Assembly (NCBI GenBank): GCA_963920665.1 | Contig: OY987265.1 | Span: 44,335,001-44,399,000, forward strand | Source of the DNA: Straminergon stramineum | Taxonomy: Eukaryota; Streptophyta; Bryopsida; Hypnales; Calliergonaceae | Direction: 5' to 3' | Length of the DNA: 64,000 nt | Shown here: positions 1-12,365 of the stretch, one piece after another | Layout of the letters: every line of letters begins with the position of its first letter | How positions within the stretch are numbered: the stretch's first letter is position 1 | Made by a program: the position numbers and the translations under genes | Notes under the pieces: model-generated | Database searches by the model: none | Seen by the model: only the letters and a program-made list of their open reading frames with translations | What the model was told of the DNA's origin: nothing

Positions 1-3000
1 TCTTTCAATCCATGCATTCAAATGGACTAAATTTTTTCCACATGTTGACTTACTTGTTTAATGTACATTTGTATGTTTGGAATTCAAAAAGATAAATTAA
101 TTTTGATTTTGGACAATGCATCAAAAATTGGTAGTTTTAGACTTTTCTTCTTACAAAACACCATCACTATCCTCTATAGGTTAAAATCTTAATCTAAATT
201 GATGTAGAAGATGTAAACTCATACTATTTACCACTTATGAGATCTAAGTATTCCAATCAATTTGTTTTTATTTTCTTAATGTTTTTCATTGTGTACTCGA
301 GGGTGTATCTCAAATTCAAAATCCAAAGAAAATTAGAAGAATTGGAATTTAGTTTGCATCTATTAAGAGGATATATGTGCTCATGTTGTCAAATAGCACC
401 CCGAAAATTAAAAATATGAATCTACTTTATAAAGACTTATACATTGTGCATTACTATGATCCCTTTGTAGAGAACAAAACACCAAACTTTCAAAATTTGT
501 GGCTTTTTTACAATTAGAATGATGGATTGTAGTATTAGAGCAATATAAAAGTGAAAGTTAGTATTTTTCAAAAATAAACTAGCAATATTTGGGGATCTTC
601 AGTGTAAAATTTGGAGAGGATGCATAACATTCTTGACTAGACCTAGTGGGTCTCACTAAACTCCTTGACATGTAGGGTGGCCCCCCAAACCATCACTTAT
701 TGTCCATTTAAACTATACATTCTCCCTTGGTATTTAACAAATGATACTTTATTATTTTAGTATGAACCACAATTAAGAATTTTTTGTGTTCTTGAACAAG
801 TTAACTATAGTAACCTAATCCTAATAACATTGGTCTAACATACTATTGTAAATGAAAAGTCTATTGGGACAATTCAACTAGCCATGCCTTTAAGAGGTAG
901 ACTCTATATAGACTAGTAACCCGAAAAGGATCTTGTAGTTGGATTTTTTAAAGAATAAATATAGATGAAGATTTTAGCCTTGCTTTGGATACAAATATTT
1001 TGAAGCTCTATTTTGGAATTCAGAACACTAAAGTCTTTGAGGGTTTGATTTGTATTTTTTGGACACCATATAAGTAAGTTATGAACTTATAAGCCCTTGA
1101 ACATTTTGACAAGTATTGAATTATAACAAGATTGGTACATGCATGTTGTAAAAATTTTAATGAATCCTAAGACAAATGTTTCTTCATTGCCAAAAAATGA
1201 CACTATTTATGTGTCATGTGTAGTGAAGCATGTCTTTGAAGTGGTCTTTCAATATTTTTTACTTCAAATATATTGTCAATCTTTGATTAAACTTATTAAG
1301 TTCAAAATTTTAAATTTCACATTCTTGGTTTAATTTCTACTTTAATTAGAAAACAAACACCTTTTAGACACCAAGTGATTAGCTAATTGTATTTATAAAA
1401 AAAAATTTAGCATCAGACACCAACTAATTCCATCCTTGTATATCCATCACCATATTCTTGTAGTTGGTATGAGAGAGGCTAATTAATCCTTATGATCCAA
1501 GAATGATTTGATTTTAATAGGCATAGGGTTAAAAATTTGCATGTGGCTACATTGAAGATTTCAAAATTCTTATAATAGTTTTGTTTTTAATTTTTTTAAT
1601 CCCAAATTGTGAATATTATAGAGTTAGAATTTGAAACTCTATAATAATCTCATTGGAAAATGAGGACCCATTGCTCACTACAATAAGATTTTTTTGGAAA
1701 TTAATGTGAGGTGATAAATTACAAAACTAAGCTCTACATATTATTACCTAAAATGTAAACCACCACAATATGAAGGTCTACCATTAGTTTTTGGTAGATC
1801 TGTTTTTGCTACTATAAAATTTCTTAGAGTCCAAAAATTGATATATTCTCTTTGTCCTGAAATAAATTTAGGATTTCTAATTATATTTGTCCCAAATTAA
1901 ATTCATCATGGTGTAAGAAATCGGTCCTCCACAACTTGATTGACAATAACTGCAGTTAGGTGGTAGACTTCAAAGTAAAAGGATCTACATATAACATTAT
2001 ATAGCAATTCGATCCTTGCAAAGGCAAGTGAAATGCAACCTCTAACCAACAAAAAACAAAGAATTCAACCCACAACTATATAAAAATTGCTACTAACAAA
2101 TCTCTTGTTGAGAATTTTCTAGAGTTGAATCACTAGACATTGCTGGAATTGATTACAAAGGACATCAATAGATGTTAGTGCACCCAAATTGCTCAAAAAA
2201 TGATGAAAATTGGTACTACTGAAGCAATTTCAAAAAAGGGGAACTTTGTCACTTTCAATGCTAATTTTCAATATGCATTGTTCCACTATTTACTTCCACT
2301 TTTTCACACGTAGTAAGGTAAATTAGAATCTACAATAGCTATGTAATCTCTTAAGAAATAAGAACAACTCATTGTCTTCTTAATCTAGCCATTTCTATGA
2401 ATCCCCCAAATTTATTTGGGAATAGAGAAAGTATGTACTAAAAAATCTAAAATCTTCTTTTTATCCTTAATAAGACCTTGTCAAATTACTATTTTTAGTA
2501 GTTTATATTTTTGAAGTCTAGTTTTATGATCAAAAATCTAATTTTGAAAACGAATGATTATGATTTCTCTACTAAATATTTCATTCAAGGGGAGTCCATT
2601 GTAAATCTTGATTTTCTAGTGTTGAGGACACTTAGAAATGAGCCTCAAATACACTAGACCTTGGAGTAAAAATTACAATAGAAATTCACTTAAAAAAAAT
2701 GTGAAATAGATTTTGAGAAGCTGTAAACTGACTGGAGTTATACATGTTTTGCACTGTAATCTCATATGTTTCGGGTGACCAACTTTTTAGTTTTGACATG
2801 TGAAAAGAGTTTGCTAATGGCCTCATCAAATTTCTTAGGTCATTCAACCATTGAGGGAATGGGACAGGATAAGTCACTTCTAGGCATTGTCACCTAATTC
2901 TTGAATGGCAAAGACTTGTCATTAAAGTTTAAAAGCTACTACGATTCACTACTGGTATACTTTAGATGAAGCTCCTAGGATGAATCCTTGCAGTTTTCCG

Positions 3001-3480
3001 AGATGGATTTTGATCATTCCCTTGTGCTGAAACTTTAACAGAATTAGGTACACATTTAAGAGTTGCCTAATATTCCCAGGCATAATGGGATATAAGGCCA
3101 TAATCTTGAGACAAGCCTAATAGAACGGCCACACAAACTTACTCTCACTACGCCATTTCAGTGCAGTTGCGGTGGACAAAAACTGTGCAATAAATTTTCA
3201 CCACATCGTTAATCTCCAAAACAAACACGAGAATATCCGATCATGTGAAATTTTAATCGGGAAAGGTAAAGCTACAGTTGTAGAGATATTGAGACGAGTT
3301 ACTTCAAGGATATTTCCAACCTTCTCATGGGTGCTAAAATAGCAACAATCTATTGTACCGTACCAAGAAACAATGGTCAATAGTCAGTGTATGAGCCTAA
3401 AGTCGACAAGCACTCAGGCACCCTTGTGCGTATATGCTAACCACTCCACTGCAAGGCAAACTTCCAGGACTCAAAAAACA
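1..3480. other. AT-rich intergenic DNA, repeat-derived in part
   Basis: No gene is supported here; all open frames are short and low-complexity in composition. The stretch around 945-1045 resembles 52,715-52,815 (same words around 'atgaagattttagccttgctttg', then a run ending in a GGGTTtrA-type terminus), so at least part of this region is an old copy of a dispersed element belonging to the TTAA/CCCC class described below. The SEN54 3' end begins at about 3,485. Confidence 0.6.
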
Positions 3481-3484
3481 TTTG

Positions 3485-5344
3485 TTATGGAAGGCAGGGA
3501 AGCTCAACAACATCGAAGGAGTAAATCGAGACATGGTCACAAATGACTGAAGCAAACTTCACTGGTCTGCCTTCAATTGATTGCTCCAACGCTCGTACTT
3601 GAGATCGACGTGGTGGACAATCACTGCATTCATAAAGCCAAAGGAACAACATAAGACATAGATCAAACACACTAAGCAAACGAGAGAGAAAACAAAAGTA
3701 ATAGGGATATGATCCCGATACCTCGAGGTGCACAAGCTGAAATACGGAAACCCAGGGTTGGATTTCTTAAACCGTGCGTTTGGAAGATATATATCATACA
3801 TTAGCTTCAATTTTGAAGTGCAGCTTTCATTAGCTTGCATCTCACCGGATGTGGAAACCCTCCCTGGTACTTGGGATGATGATATGGCTGAAACCTCTGT
3901 ACAACCACCAATTCAAAAGAAGTTTCGTTATCTCAAAAGTTATCAAGAACATATTAACCCCTCCGTGCCCATATGGCTGAATGTGGCCAGCTCCAATATG
4001 CATAGAAGTTGAAATAAGCCAATCAGCAAGGCTCAAAGAAAATAACAAGATGTGTCGAAAGAAAAAAGAAATCATGCCTTACATTCGCTAATAATAGGAA
4101 TAAGTTTTGGAAATTAACCCCTATTAGACCACATGACAGTTCAATGTATGCAAGAGATCTCGGGTTGTTGCACATGAAGTCAACTTTGGTCAAATGTTCA
4201 TGAAATTTCGACAAAAGGTGTGAAGATGTACCCATTAATGGAAGAATAATTTTTTTCCAATTGTGTGCCCGGATCAAAAGTTATGTTGTCCTAAACTTTT
4301 TTGACAGTTTTTGGAAATAATTTAAAAGCAGAAATATGTTTTGGAAATTAATTGAAACGAATGTTAGCTTCCAAAGAGGATTTTCTATTTTAAAATTAGG
4401 GGTCAAAAAGAAACATCAAAAAACCATCAGCCTGGACGAGTAAGGTCCTCTGTCGGAAATTCAAAAGCCTATTGCAAATGGAACTTACCAGCCGCAATTT
4501 CAGAGCTGGATGCAATTTCTGATTCAACCCTTGGAAAACAGACCTGCGTTGAAGTTCCACAGACTTGGTCATTATGCTGTGCACCATCCAATACTTTCAC
4601 ATCAGCAAGTTGGCCACTTAGGTTTTCCAATTGTGCAGTCAACATCGGAGGTCGCTTCTTCGGTGAAGTCCACAGCACATTCTGGCGTCCCACAATGTAG
4701 CCTAATTTTCTCAGATAAATATAGACTTGGTAGTTGTCCCAGGAGCAGCCATATGAAGGTGACGATACCAAACTGTAAGCTTCGAGTAGAGGTATCAGGC
4801 TTTCTCCTTCTACCAATACAAGGCTCCCTTGCTCTATCATGAACCTGGAAAACCTAACTTTAATCAACTCATGAAACAGGAATTCAATATTGGCAATATC
4901 CAACATGGTAACGCTATGAAGCTTCTCTGATTATGAAGCTTCTCTGAGACTGAAAGCTGAGCAAAAATATGGAATTGTAAAGCAATAGATTAACTCACGC
5001 AATCTCCTCAATGAAGGCCAAGTGTTGGCTGCCTCTTGTAAACCCAGTCGCAATCCAAGCCTTCCCTTTCTTCACTACCACCTCTGCTGTCCCTCTAGCA
5101 GCATCCCACTGAGCCACTGACATGTCCTTCCTAGAAAACCCAAATACCAAATGAGACTGAAAGCTGTGCAAAAATATCAAACAGTAAAAGGAAGAATCCT
5201 GAATTCAGTTACATACCGAGGACGGAGCCTTGTGTCAAGTGGGCCTCTGTAGTGGAGCGAAGCTTCAAAAGAATCATCATCGTCGGATAGCTCGCTCCTC
5301 CCACTTCCATCATCACTGCTGTAGGAACTACCAGCACGTCCCAT
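3485..5344 (-). CDS. SEN54: tRNA-splicing endonuclease subunit Sen54
   Basis: Non-catalytic subunit of the nuclear tRNA-splicing endonuclease (Sen2-Sen15-Sen34-Sen54), which cuts introns out of pre-tRNAs. Five exons fit with matching phases: 5344-5217, 5130-4999, 4844-4489, about 3896-3722 and 3623-3485, giving 309 residues. An alternative exon 4 acceptor nine bases downstream also stays in frame. The N-terminus is acidic and serine-rich. Exon 2 carries the family's AQWD...AEVVVKKGK.W..TG...G motif and the FIEEIA helix. Exon 3 continues with MIEQGSLVLVEG and the YGCSWDNYQVYIYLRKLGYIVGR segment (about residues 118-140). The end has the usual YDIYLPNARFKKSNPG, V.FASV...VS.YSFD..ELPCLP pattern. 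The protein has no catalytic triad, as expected for Sen54. The exact start is supported by the acidic N-terminus and the first splice donor. Confidence 0.93.
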
Positions 5345-5354
5345 CTCGTGAAAA

Positions 5355-5561
5355 TTACTCGAGATGAGTAACTAGCCTAAGCCTCACGGAGGTCAACAGT
5401 GACGTGAGTGCTCGAGCAATGAGTTGGTACGGGAAGCAACAGAGCAGATACACAACTTCGCTCCGTTCTAGAAATTCCGGATTACATGCCAGTACTTGAC
5501 ACACATCGAGAGCCCATCCCACCACCTCCAACACGGCAGCCACATTGAACACCATTTCCAA
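5355..5561 (-). other. 68-codon upstream ORF ending 10 nt before the SEN54 start
   Basis: An uninterrupted 68-codon frame on the SEN54 strand ends with TAA at 5357-5355, ten bases before the SEN54 ATG (5344) and in a different frame. It opens MEMVFNVAAVLEVVGWALDV and is hydrophobic, with no family I recognise. If the SEN54 mRNA starts upstream of 5,561 this would be a uORF able to limit translation or permit reinitiation. A TATA-like ATTTATATG lies just upstream (about 5563-5573), so the transcript could instead start inside it. Coding function is not shown. Confidence 0.35.
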
Positions 5562-6356
5562 CTCATATAAATTTCTTAGCTGCCTACCCCTCTTGATTCC
5601 TCAATCCTGTAAACTCCACTTTGGGTGCAAGTTTGTGTGCAGGCAGTGACTTCCTCTTTTAAGTGCATAGGTGACAAACTGCACACAAGCATGGAAACCC
5701 AAAATCAATTAAAAACAAGTATACATGTCATTTCCTCATTTGTAGAAAAACATTTAAAATAAATTATATTGACAACTAAGGGTGTACCAGCTCTTTTTTT
5801 AAAAAGAGCTTCAGAAATTTTATTCAAAATTAATGTGTCAGATCAATTCTCCACACTGCAAATGGGAAAGTATCAATTTCGATTCCGCAGGAACCGCACC
5901 AACACCGATCTGTTCAGCAATATTGAGAAAGAAACTAAAACCCTAAACCGCACCACATCATCAAACTAGGGCTCAAAAAAAAATTACCTATCACTTAAAG
6001 AAGAATTTCACAGCCAAGATTTCGAAGCTATTGTGCATTCCAAAGATCCAATTTCAGTCTCTGCATGCATTGAAATTGATATTCCTCTGGAATCCTTACT
6101 CTCGAGGTCCGAAACAAAGCTTCAGCGGCCACTGGATCCCCAGCATGCATCAATATTCTTCCATATTATCATCTTTGATCAAAGTGCTGCAGCAGGTTTC
6201 ACCACCAGAAACAGACGTGACATTCGCTCATTGTAAATGTGGAAGTTGTCAATCAAAATCTAAAGATCCAAAAAATGCAAATGTATCAGAGTTGAGCAAG
6301 GCAGTGCCCGCCAGGATTATATTCAGAATTCAACGGCGACATGATCCCCTGAGTTC

Positions 6357-6722
6357 AACCTGCTCATTCAAGAATTGCCCATCAGAAACCCTAAACTCCT
6401 GCACAGTTAAGTAAAAGGGAAATCTTTCCTAAATGGGAGACTAGAAGCAAAATGATTCTCACAATTGCGTGATTACCAGGATTTTTCTCTGAAATTGAAT
6501 CAAACTTCCTCATTCAAGAATTGCCGATCAGAAACCCTAAAATCTCGCAAAGTTAAATAAACGAGAAATCTTTCCTAAATGGAAGACTAAAAGCAAAATT
6601 CTAGTCTCACAATTATGTGATTACCAGGATTTTTCTCTGAAATTGAATCACTACAAGGACCTCCCTAAATTAAACTTCCTCATTCCAGCATTGCCGATTT
6701 GAAAATCCTGAACCCTAAGTCC
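6357..6722. repeat. Tandem 145-170 bp repeats upstream of SEN54
   Basis: Two full copies and one partial copy of a unit begin at about 6360, 6505 and 6675. Each starts with a 'cttcctcattcaagaattgcc' type segment followed by 'atcagaaaccctaaa', then 'gaaatctttcctaaatgg', and ends with 'ttaccaggatttttctctg' and 'aaattgaatca'. On the minus (SEN54) strand the unit contains the plant leader motif TTTAGGGTTT. The array lies between the presumed first non-coding exon and the SEN54 coding exons, so it may be in a 5' UTR intron or in the leader itself. Confidence 0.75.
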
Positions 6723-6904
6723 ATGCATACTTCCCACAATTTCTCACAACTTGCTAAACTTCTCACAATTTGCTAAACTTGACGCACAATTATTCACCCA
6801 CTCTCGTGTTTCTCGAGGACTTCTCTGTGAAGTTCAGGAGCCAACCTGAGCGATAGTGAGATCTGCGCCCTTTTCTCTCGCAGCACATGCAATCTCCCTC
6901 CCAA

Positions 6905-7010
6905 ACTCACCTTGGCCTTCGGTCCGACGAGCCTGAGTTCAAAGTCCGCACCCTAAACCCTAATGTTATCAACGGTGGAGATCGTCCTACAGCGTGGCGC
7001 GATCAGTGAA
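6905..7010 (-). promoter_or_regulatory. Putative SEN54 first non-coding exon with telo-box and 5' splice donor
   Basis: On the minus strand there is a telo-box-like stretch (double AACCCTAA pattern, plus-strand 6950-6963). It is followed downstream by CCAAG|GTGAGT, a strong plant donor at 6911/6910. The local GC is higher than the flanks, as in the other gene islands. I infer a non-coding first exon spliced to a later acceptor upstream of 5,344. Telo-boxes are typical of promoters of plant genes for translation and RNA processing, which fits SEN54. The acceptor was not identified, so the link to SEN54 is inference. Confidence 0.4.
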
Positions 7011-7011
7011 C

Positions 7012-7395
7012 GCCTGAACGGAGAGTTTATAGCGGTGACTAACCTTACTGCCTTTCTTTTCACATGTCATTCGATTATTGCCTAAGCTTAGTCATCTAAT
7101 TCGGAAAAAAAAAACTAATTTATTTTTGGCATTCTAGTCATTTTCTTTAATTTCGCAAAAGTAGTTGCTTCAAACATTGACTAATAAAATACAACTTAGT
7201 TCAAATAAAAATTGAAGGCAATTTATTACTTCAAGGTCATTTATGTGTACACTACCATACTTAGATAGCAAATTTGGCTTGAATTAATTTTTTTTAAAGT
7301 GCCAAACTTTTTTGCTAATTTTGGGACCAAATAGCTTAATCTTATAATCTACAAATAAGTGTAAAGATGGTTTGTCAAAAATCTGAAGAATCCAA
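7012..7395. other. AT-rich spacer, nothing identified
   Basis: No coding, RNA or repeat structure could be supported between the SEN54 upstream island and the first CTATAAGAAA-ended element. Confidence 0.5.
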
Positions 7396-8710
7396 CACAA
7401 TAAGAAACCCACGTTTTTTATGTTGTTTACAAAAAACGTATCTTGTATTTTGAGACGTTACTGCATTAGACAGTCAACAAGAATGGGAGTGTAAATTTGA
7501 TGTGATGTTGTGGAAAACATGTGCAGCTAAGTTGGAAAATGAGCAAATGTTATTGTAGATGGACATGTTCTTAATGATGTTAGAAAAAACATATTGATGG
7601 GTTTTTGTGACATCCAAAAAAACATAGATTGACACATCAACAAGTAGACCCATTTTTATTATGGGTAAGTTAGTAAAAATTACTATGATCTATTGTAAAA
7701 AGTTGACCATATGTGAAAAATTTAGGGAAGGGCAACCACATGGCATGTACTACCAAAAAAAAGAAATGAATGGATGTGCACCATGGATGAAAAAAAGATG
7801 GTCTTTATACAAGTGGGTGGTCGGAAGTGAAACAAACAATATGGGATATGTAAAACAAAAATTGTGTTCAATGTAAAATGTCAAAAATGACATTTAGATG
7901 TCTAAAACAACATTTAGATGTCTAAAACAACATTTAGATGTCTAAAACAACGTTTAGAAGTCTAAAATAGTGTCAAGATGTATAATGGTCAAGTTTCTAT
8001 ATTCTAGTTATCCCATATCTTTTGTCTCACCATGAATGGACAATGAATATAAATATGACCTCTGTTATCTTTATTTTCACTAACTCTTCATGAAGGAATT
8101 CCTTCATTTTGCCATTAAAAATTCTCTTCATGGTAGATGGTAAGTTTTCTTCAATTCTTGTTGAATTCAACAATTTTTTTGGTTTATTTTATTTTATGTT
8201 TTATTTCTTTTAAATAATTATTTTTGTTGATCTTGTCTTATGGATATGGTATGCACCAATTGACATCTCAAAAAATGCCTAGATATCTAATTTGACATCT
8301 CATAAAGCAACATTAAAATTTTCAAATGATAAAAAAAGTGTGCTGACTAGGCATGCCATGTCATCATAATTGGTTCTACATCACTTTTCCCACCACTATG
8401 TCAAGTGCTACATCAAGAGCCACGTCATCGACGAGCTGGATGAAAAAATCCCACGTGGATATTTTTGCCTATGTGGCGTTTATATGGCATCTGCATGTTG
8501 CATTGTGAAGACCTTGAAAGACCATGTTGTCTATGAAGTTAGGAAAAAATCAAGTTGAAAATGGACTTGTTTTCCTTGATTTTAGGACATTTTTTGCCTG
8601 TCCGTTAGAACAAATTTTAGGTGACATCTACCCGGATTATTTTCATGTCAAAATTGAACGCTAGGAAACGTTTTTTGTGACGTTATGAAAAACATCGTTT
8701 TCTTATAGTA
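7396..8710. mobile_element. CTATAAGAAA-ended element, copy 1
   Basis: First of three related elements (others at 13,050 and 14,785). The left end reads CACAATAAGAAACCCACG and the right end, reversed, reads TACTATAAGAAAACGATG, forming imperfect terminal inverted repeats. Shared internal landmarks are the 'tgacatcc.aaaaaacatag' stretch near the left, the 'ttcatggtagatggtaagtt' stretch in the middle and 'ctaggcatgccatgtca' to the right. No transposase is visible, so this is a non-autonomous element. The termini are reminiscent of CACTA (EnSpm) ends (CACTACAAGAAA), but assignment to that superfamily is inference. Confidence 0.75.
7891..7970. repeat. Four 20-bp tandem repeats inside element copy 1
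   Basis: Four head-to-tail units of CATTTAGATGTCTAAAACAA, the first three identical and the fourth with several changes. Each unit contains a short inverted motif (GACAT...ATGTC). Decayed versions sit at the same relative place in copies 2 (about 13,545-13,580) and 3 (about 15,265-15,345). Subterminal repeat arrays of this kind are transposase-binding regions in CACTA elements. Confidence 0.85.
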
Positions 8711-8875
8711 CAAGTAACAATCTATTGAGTCAAATACCAATCTATCATTTGACCACTACCATCAAGAAATTTTTTGATGGCAAAATGAAGGAATTATGTT
8801 GTTGACATTTGGTAAGAATGAATAAATGTGGAGAGGTTGTTTTTATGATTGAATTTATTTTCTATCAAGAATCCT

Positions 8876-9635
8876 TTAACCCCTCACTGCACATAGTTAG
8901 ACTCATTGTCATGGGTGCTTTTGGCAAGCAATGCATATAAAATACATGGATGCGAGAGATTGGGGTGGAATCTTTGCAAAGTAACCAAACAGATTGAAAG
9001 TTGTCTTGTTGTTGGGTTTCACGGATCTTTCCGATGAAGATTCTACTATTTAGATTTTTAGAAATTAGCATCCCATGGCAATAGAAAAAGAAAAATTGTC
9101 CTCTTTTTCCTACTGTGACGAGTGTTTTGAAATTGCTAGCAAGTAGAGTAGGTATTGCAACCACATAAAAATTTGTGTATGTGCTCACAACATCCTCACA
9201 AGTGACTTTCCAAAATTGTGCAGTAAACAAGGCATCTTTGTGATTGTCAAGTAAATTGCAAGGTGCAGCCAATTGACTGAGACACCAACAATGACCAGAG
9301 ACCCAAGCACTGGTGACAAGAAGTGGAGCTCTTTTTGGATTATTGTGTAGCCCTCCTTGTCCAGTGACATCCAAAGTCCAACAATCCAAGACCAAAAAAC
9401 ATGGGGCACTTTTCCAAAACCACCATGTCTGATTTTTGTCCTCTTGCAAATCAAACCACTCAAACTCAAAAATTGTAGGTTGTAAATCCTTGGAAATGGT
9501 TCTGGCATATGAGCAACAGAACCCTCAATTAGAGCATTAATTGGGTATTTCAATTTTTTCCCTGTGCGGTACATGGGGAGCCTTTGAAAATTTCGTTGTG
9601 GACAGTTTTGGTCCCCTCAAGCAGTGAGGGGTTAA
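8876..9635. mobile_element. TTAA-flanked element with perfect 11-bp CCCC ends
   Basis: The element is bounded by TTAA at 8876-8879 and 9632-9635. Immediately inside are CCCCTCACTGC on the left and its exact complement GCAGTGAGGGG on the right. This is the cleanest copy of the TTAA/CCCC class in the window. The TTAA duplication and CCC-initial ends are the hallmark of piggyBac-type elements. A minus-strand open frame of 194 codons (9449-8865) covers most of the interior and runs into the right-end repeat, while a second frame (9574-9185) overlaps it. I do not recognise a transposase motif in either. Confidence 0.85.
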
Positions 9636-9639
9636 AAGA

Positions 9640-11780
9640 TATGGGACAATTTGAAGATGAGAGCTTGACTGCTCATTGTCTAAAACGTAAGAATTGCATT
9701 CAAAGCAAAACTTTTGACCTCATTTGGAGATAGTAGAATAACTTTTTCAAAAACCTTTGAACTTAGAAAAGTTGTGAAATTAAGCTAAGTTTCATCTAAA
9801 AACACGTTTGTGATTTTGAGCCTCTCCAAAAAATGTATGGACAAATTCACAAAAGATGTTTGAAAATGTTAAAGAAAATGGCCCTTCAACCCTTCTCTGA
9901 ACTTTGTCCTTAACTTTTTATTAGAGGCTTGAAATCTCAAATGAATTTTTGAAGATGAAATTTAGCTTCATTTTCTATATTCACCTAGTTCCAAGTTTTT
10001 TGAAAAAAATTATTCTACTATGCTTATATGAGGTCTAACATTCTACTTTGAATACAATTCCTACTTTTGACTGAACTACAAGTGGTTGAGCTCCTACTAA
10101 TTCTAATTTACATATCTCACATGGGTTGTTTTATCTACTACTACCCCACTTCTACAAAGAGCTTGTCTTCTCATCTCCAGACACTCACAATAAATGACTT
10201 TTGAAGCTATCTGAGATAATAGTTCAATATTTTTATTTTTTTAATTTAATGCCAACTATACCCTCAAGCAACTCAACTAGAAACTAGCAAGAGCTTGTGT
10301 GTGGCAAATAAAATCCACTTGTTTTTATTGGAGAAAGGATTAATAACTATCATCTCTTTTTCACAAGTAGTTCATTTGCTATACTCCTAGTTTTTTATTT
10401 GGTGATACAACCTAAGTATTGAAATTTTGATAGTAAGTTATTGATTCCACTTGGTTGATTTTCTACTTGCCCCCAGATCTCCTTGTTCATAGGATGTGAT
10501 TGATGGCCATTGTTTTTTTCCACAAAATAAATATTAACGGCATAGGAAGGGGAACAATTTTTTGAAAGGGTGATTGACAGTGGGGTCACTGGAGTGAGTG
10601 ATGATTGTTCTTTTTTTAACAATGCACATTGATGGTTTAGGGGGGGCCAATGAATTCCTCTTCAAATTGTCGACTAGTGATCTTTTGCATTGGGTGGTAG
10701 AGAAACACAAGTCTACTTGCCTATTTTGATGAGCAAATAGTGACAAACTACTAAAGTTCTAAAAAACCAACATCAATTAAAAAACAAGTACACATGTCAT
10801 TTTTTCATTTGATGAAAAGCATTTAAAACAAATTCTCAAAGGGGTACACTAGTCTTTCTTTAAAATGAACTTCAAAAACATTCTTCAAACAAAATAAGCC
10901 ACAAGTCTTTACAAAAAAACCATTCATTGCCCAAAAGAGTGTTCAAGAAAAGAGTGTTCTATGCCTTATTGGAGCATCCACAATTAAGATGGAATTCAAA
11001 TGGGGGCTTAGAGTTAGATGTATTGTTGTCTCTACCACCTCTTGTAGCATCATTGCATGGCTTTACTGAAAAGATTCTAAAACTTGTTATCTCAAGTATA
11101 TTTTGGGGGCTTAGAACTTTAATTTTCACAATGATTACTTGATAGGCGGTAGAAAGGAGGAAAAGTGTTTCCATCAGTAAATGATTTTGTATGTCTAAAT
11201 CTTTCTGATAAAAGGGCAAACCTTGAAGCAAGTATCCAAAAGCTACATGGCTTTGTATCTTAAACTAGTCACTACAAATTCATCAATCAATATGGCTCCT
11301 ACAAAATCCAACTTTTTACCTAAAACATTTCCTAGATGCTAAACTTCTAGTGTAAAGAACAAATCAAATTGAATATATGGTACCAAAATTTGAACAAAGA
11401 TTTGGACATATGATTTGAAGCTACATTACGTAGCAAAACAAGAAGATCTACAATTCAAACCTGTCTTTTGGACAATAGAATATGAATATGATTTCAAGGA
11501 TTCCTTAGGGTGATAGGATGAATCTCCTTCACCTAACTTGATATTCTTGACTCGGTTCTACAAAGTCAAGGTGAATAAATTGTACAAGGTTCGAGATAAT
11601 AATGCATCTTTACAGACAGGAATTGCAAATTGTGTTTTTATCAAACTATAAAAGAAACACTCAAAATCTCTAAAGTACTTATGATACCTAGGTTTTGAAA
11701 CCACTCACTACAACCATCTTTACAAATCCAAATCACAAAAATCCTAAATAGAGAGATTTAGAATCCTCAAGGCACTTACA
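9640..11780. other. AT-rich spacer without identified genes
   Basis: Open frames here are short, overlap on both strands and show no recognisable domains. No terminal repeat pairs were found, although the composition matches the repeat-derived DNA around it. Confidence 0.5.
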
Positions 11781-11784
11781 ACAT

Positions 11785-12365
11785 TTAACCCTTTAGTACC
11801 CGGTTGACCAGTTTTGGGTTGATTTGGGGACTTTTTGTTTGCTATTGTTCACAAAACATTCAATTTCAAAAAACCTAGGGAACAATGCAATTAGAGTATC
11901 TTCATACACTCCAAAGAAAACCAATTTCAAGAGAGTGCGTGTAAAAATGCATCAACTATATTTATCCAAACTTAAATGTCCTGAGCCTTCACAGGTGAAT
12001 ATGATAATGAAATACATATTTAATGTAAGGGATGACTACTTAAATGTGTGAAAGAACTAATTGGAAGGTTTTTGATTGATTTTTAGATCATTTTCTAAAA
12101 TTTATGCCCAATTGTGGTAGATTGTATATAGCACCAATGTTGAAGGTTGTTTACAACATATCAAACTTTGAAGATTATTTACAAGTACATACACCGTTGG
12201 ATTACTTTCATTTTTTGTGTGGTTAAAGTATCTACCCTATTGAACCAATTGATAGGATCTGATTTAGGATTTCATCCTTAGAGCAGCCACAAAATTTCAC
12301 TATGTCAAAATTGTATTCAAAAATTGCGCTCACCCCCCAAATCAACCACGGTCACTAAAGGATTA
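11785..12365. mobile_element. TTAA-class element (family B)
   Basis: The left end is TTAA then CCCTTTAGTACCC, with 'gttgatttgggg' just inside. The right end, reversed, is TTAATCCTTTAGTGACC with the same 'gttgatttgggg' inside. The inverted repeat is therefore about 45 bp with mismatches and a small gap. The right boundary is shared with the start of the next element, which begins with CCCCTAAATG. No coding capacity was recognised apart from a 75-codon open frame. Confidence 0.6.

Noticed and set aside
6950..6963. Telomere-like repeat (CCCTAAACCCTAA)
   Set aside because: Only two units next to a splice donor; fits a telo-box promoter motif, not a telomere remnant.
7891..7970. Regular short repeats resembling a CRISPR array
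   Set aside because: Units are contiguous with no spacers, lie in a eukaryotic transposon and are echoed in two other copies of it.
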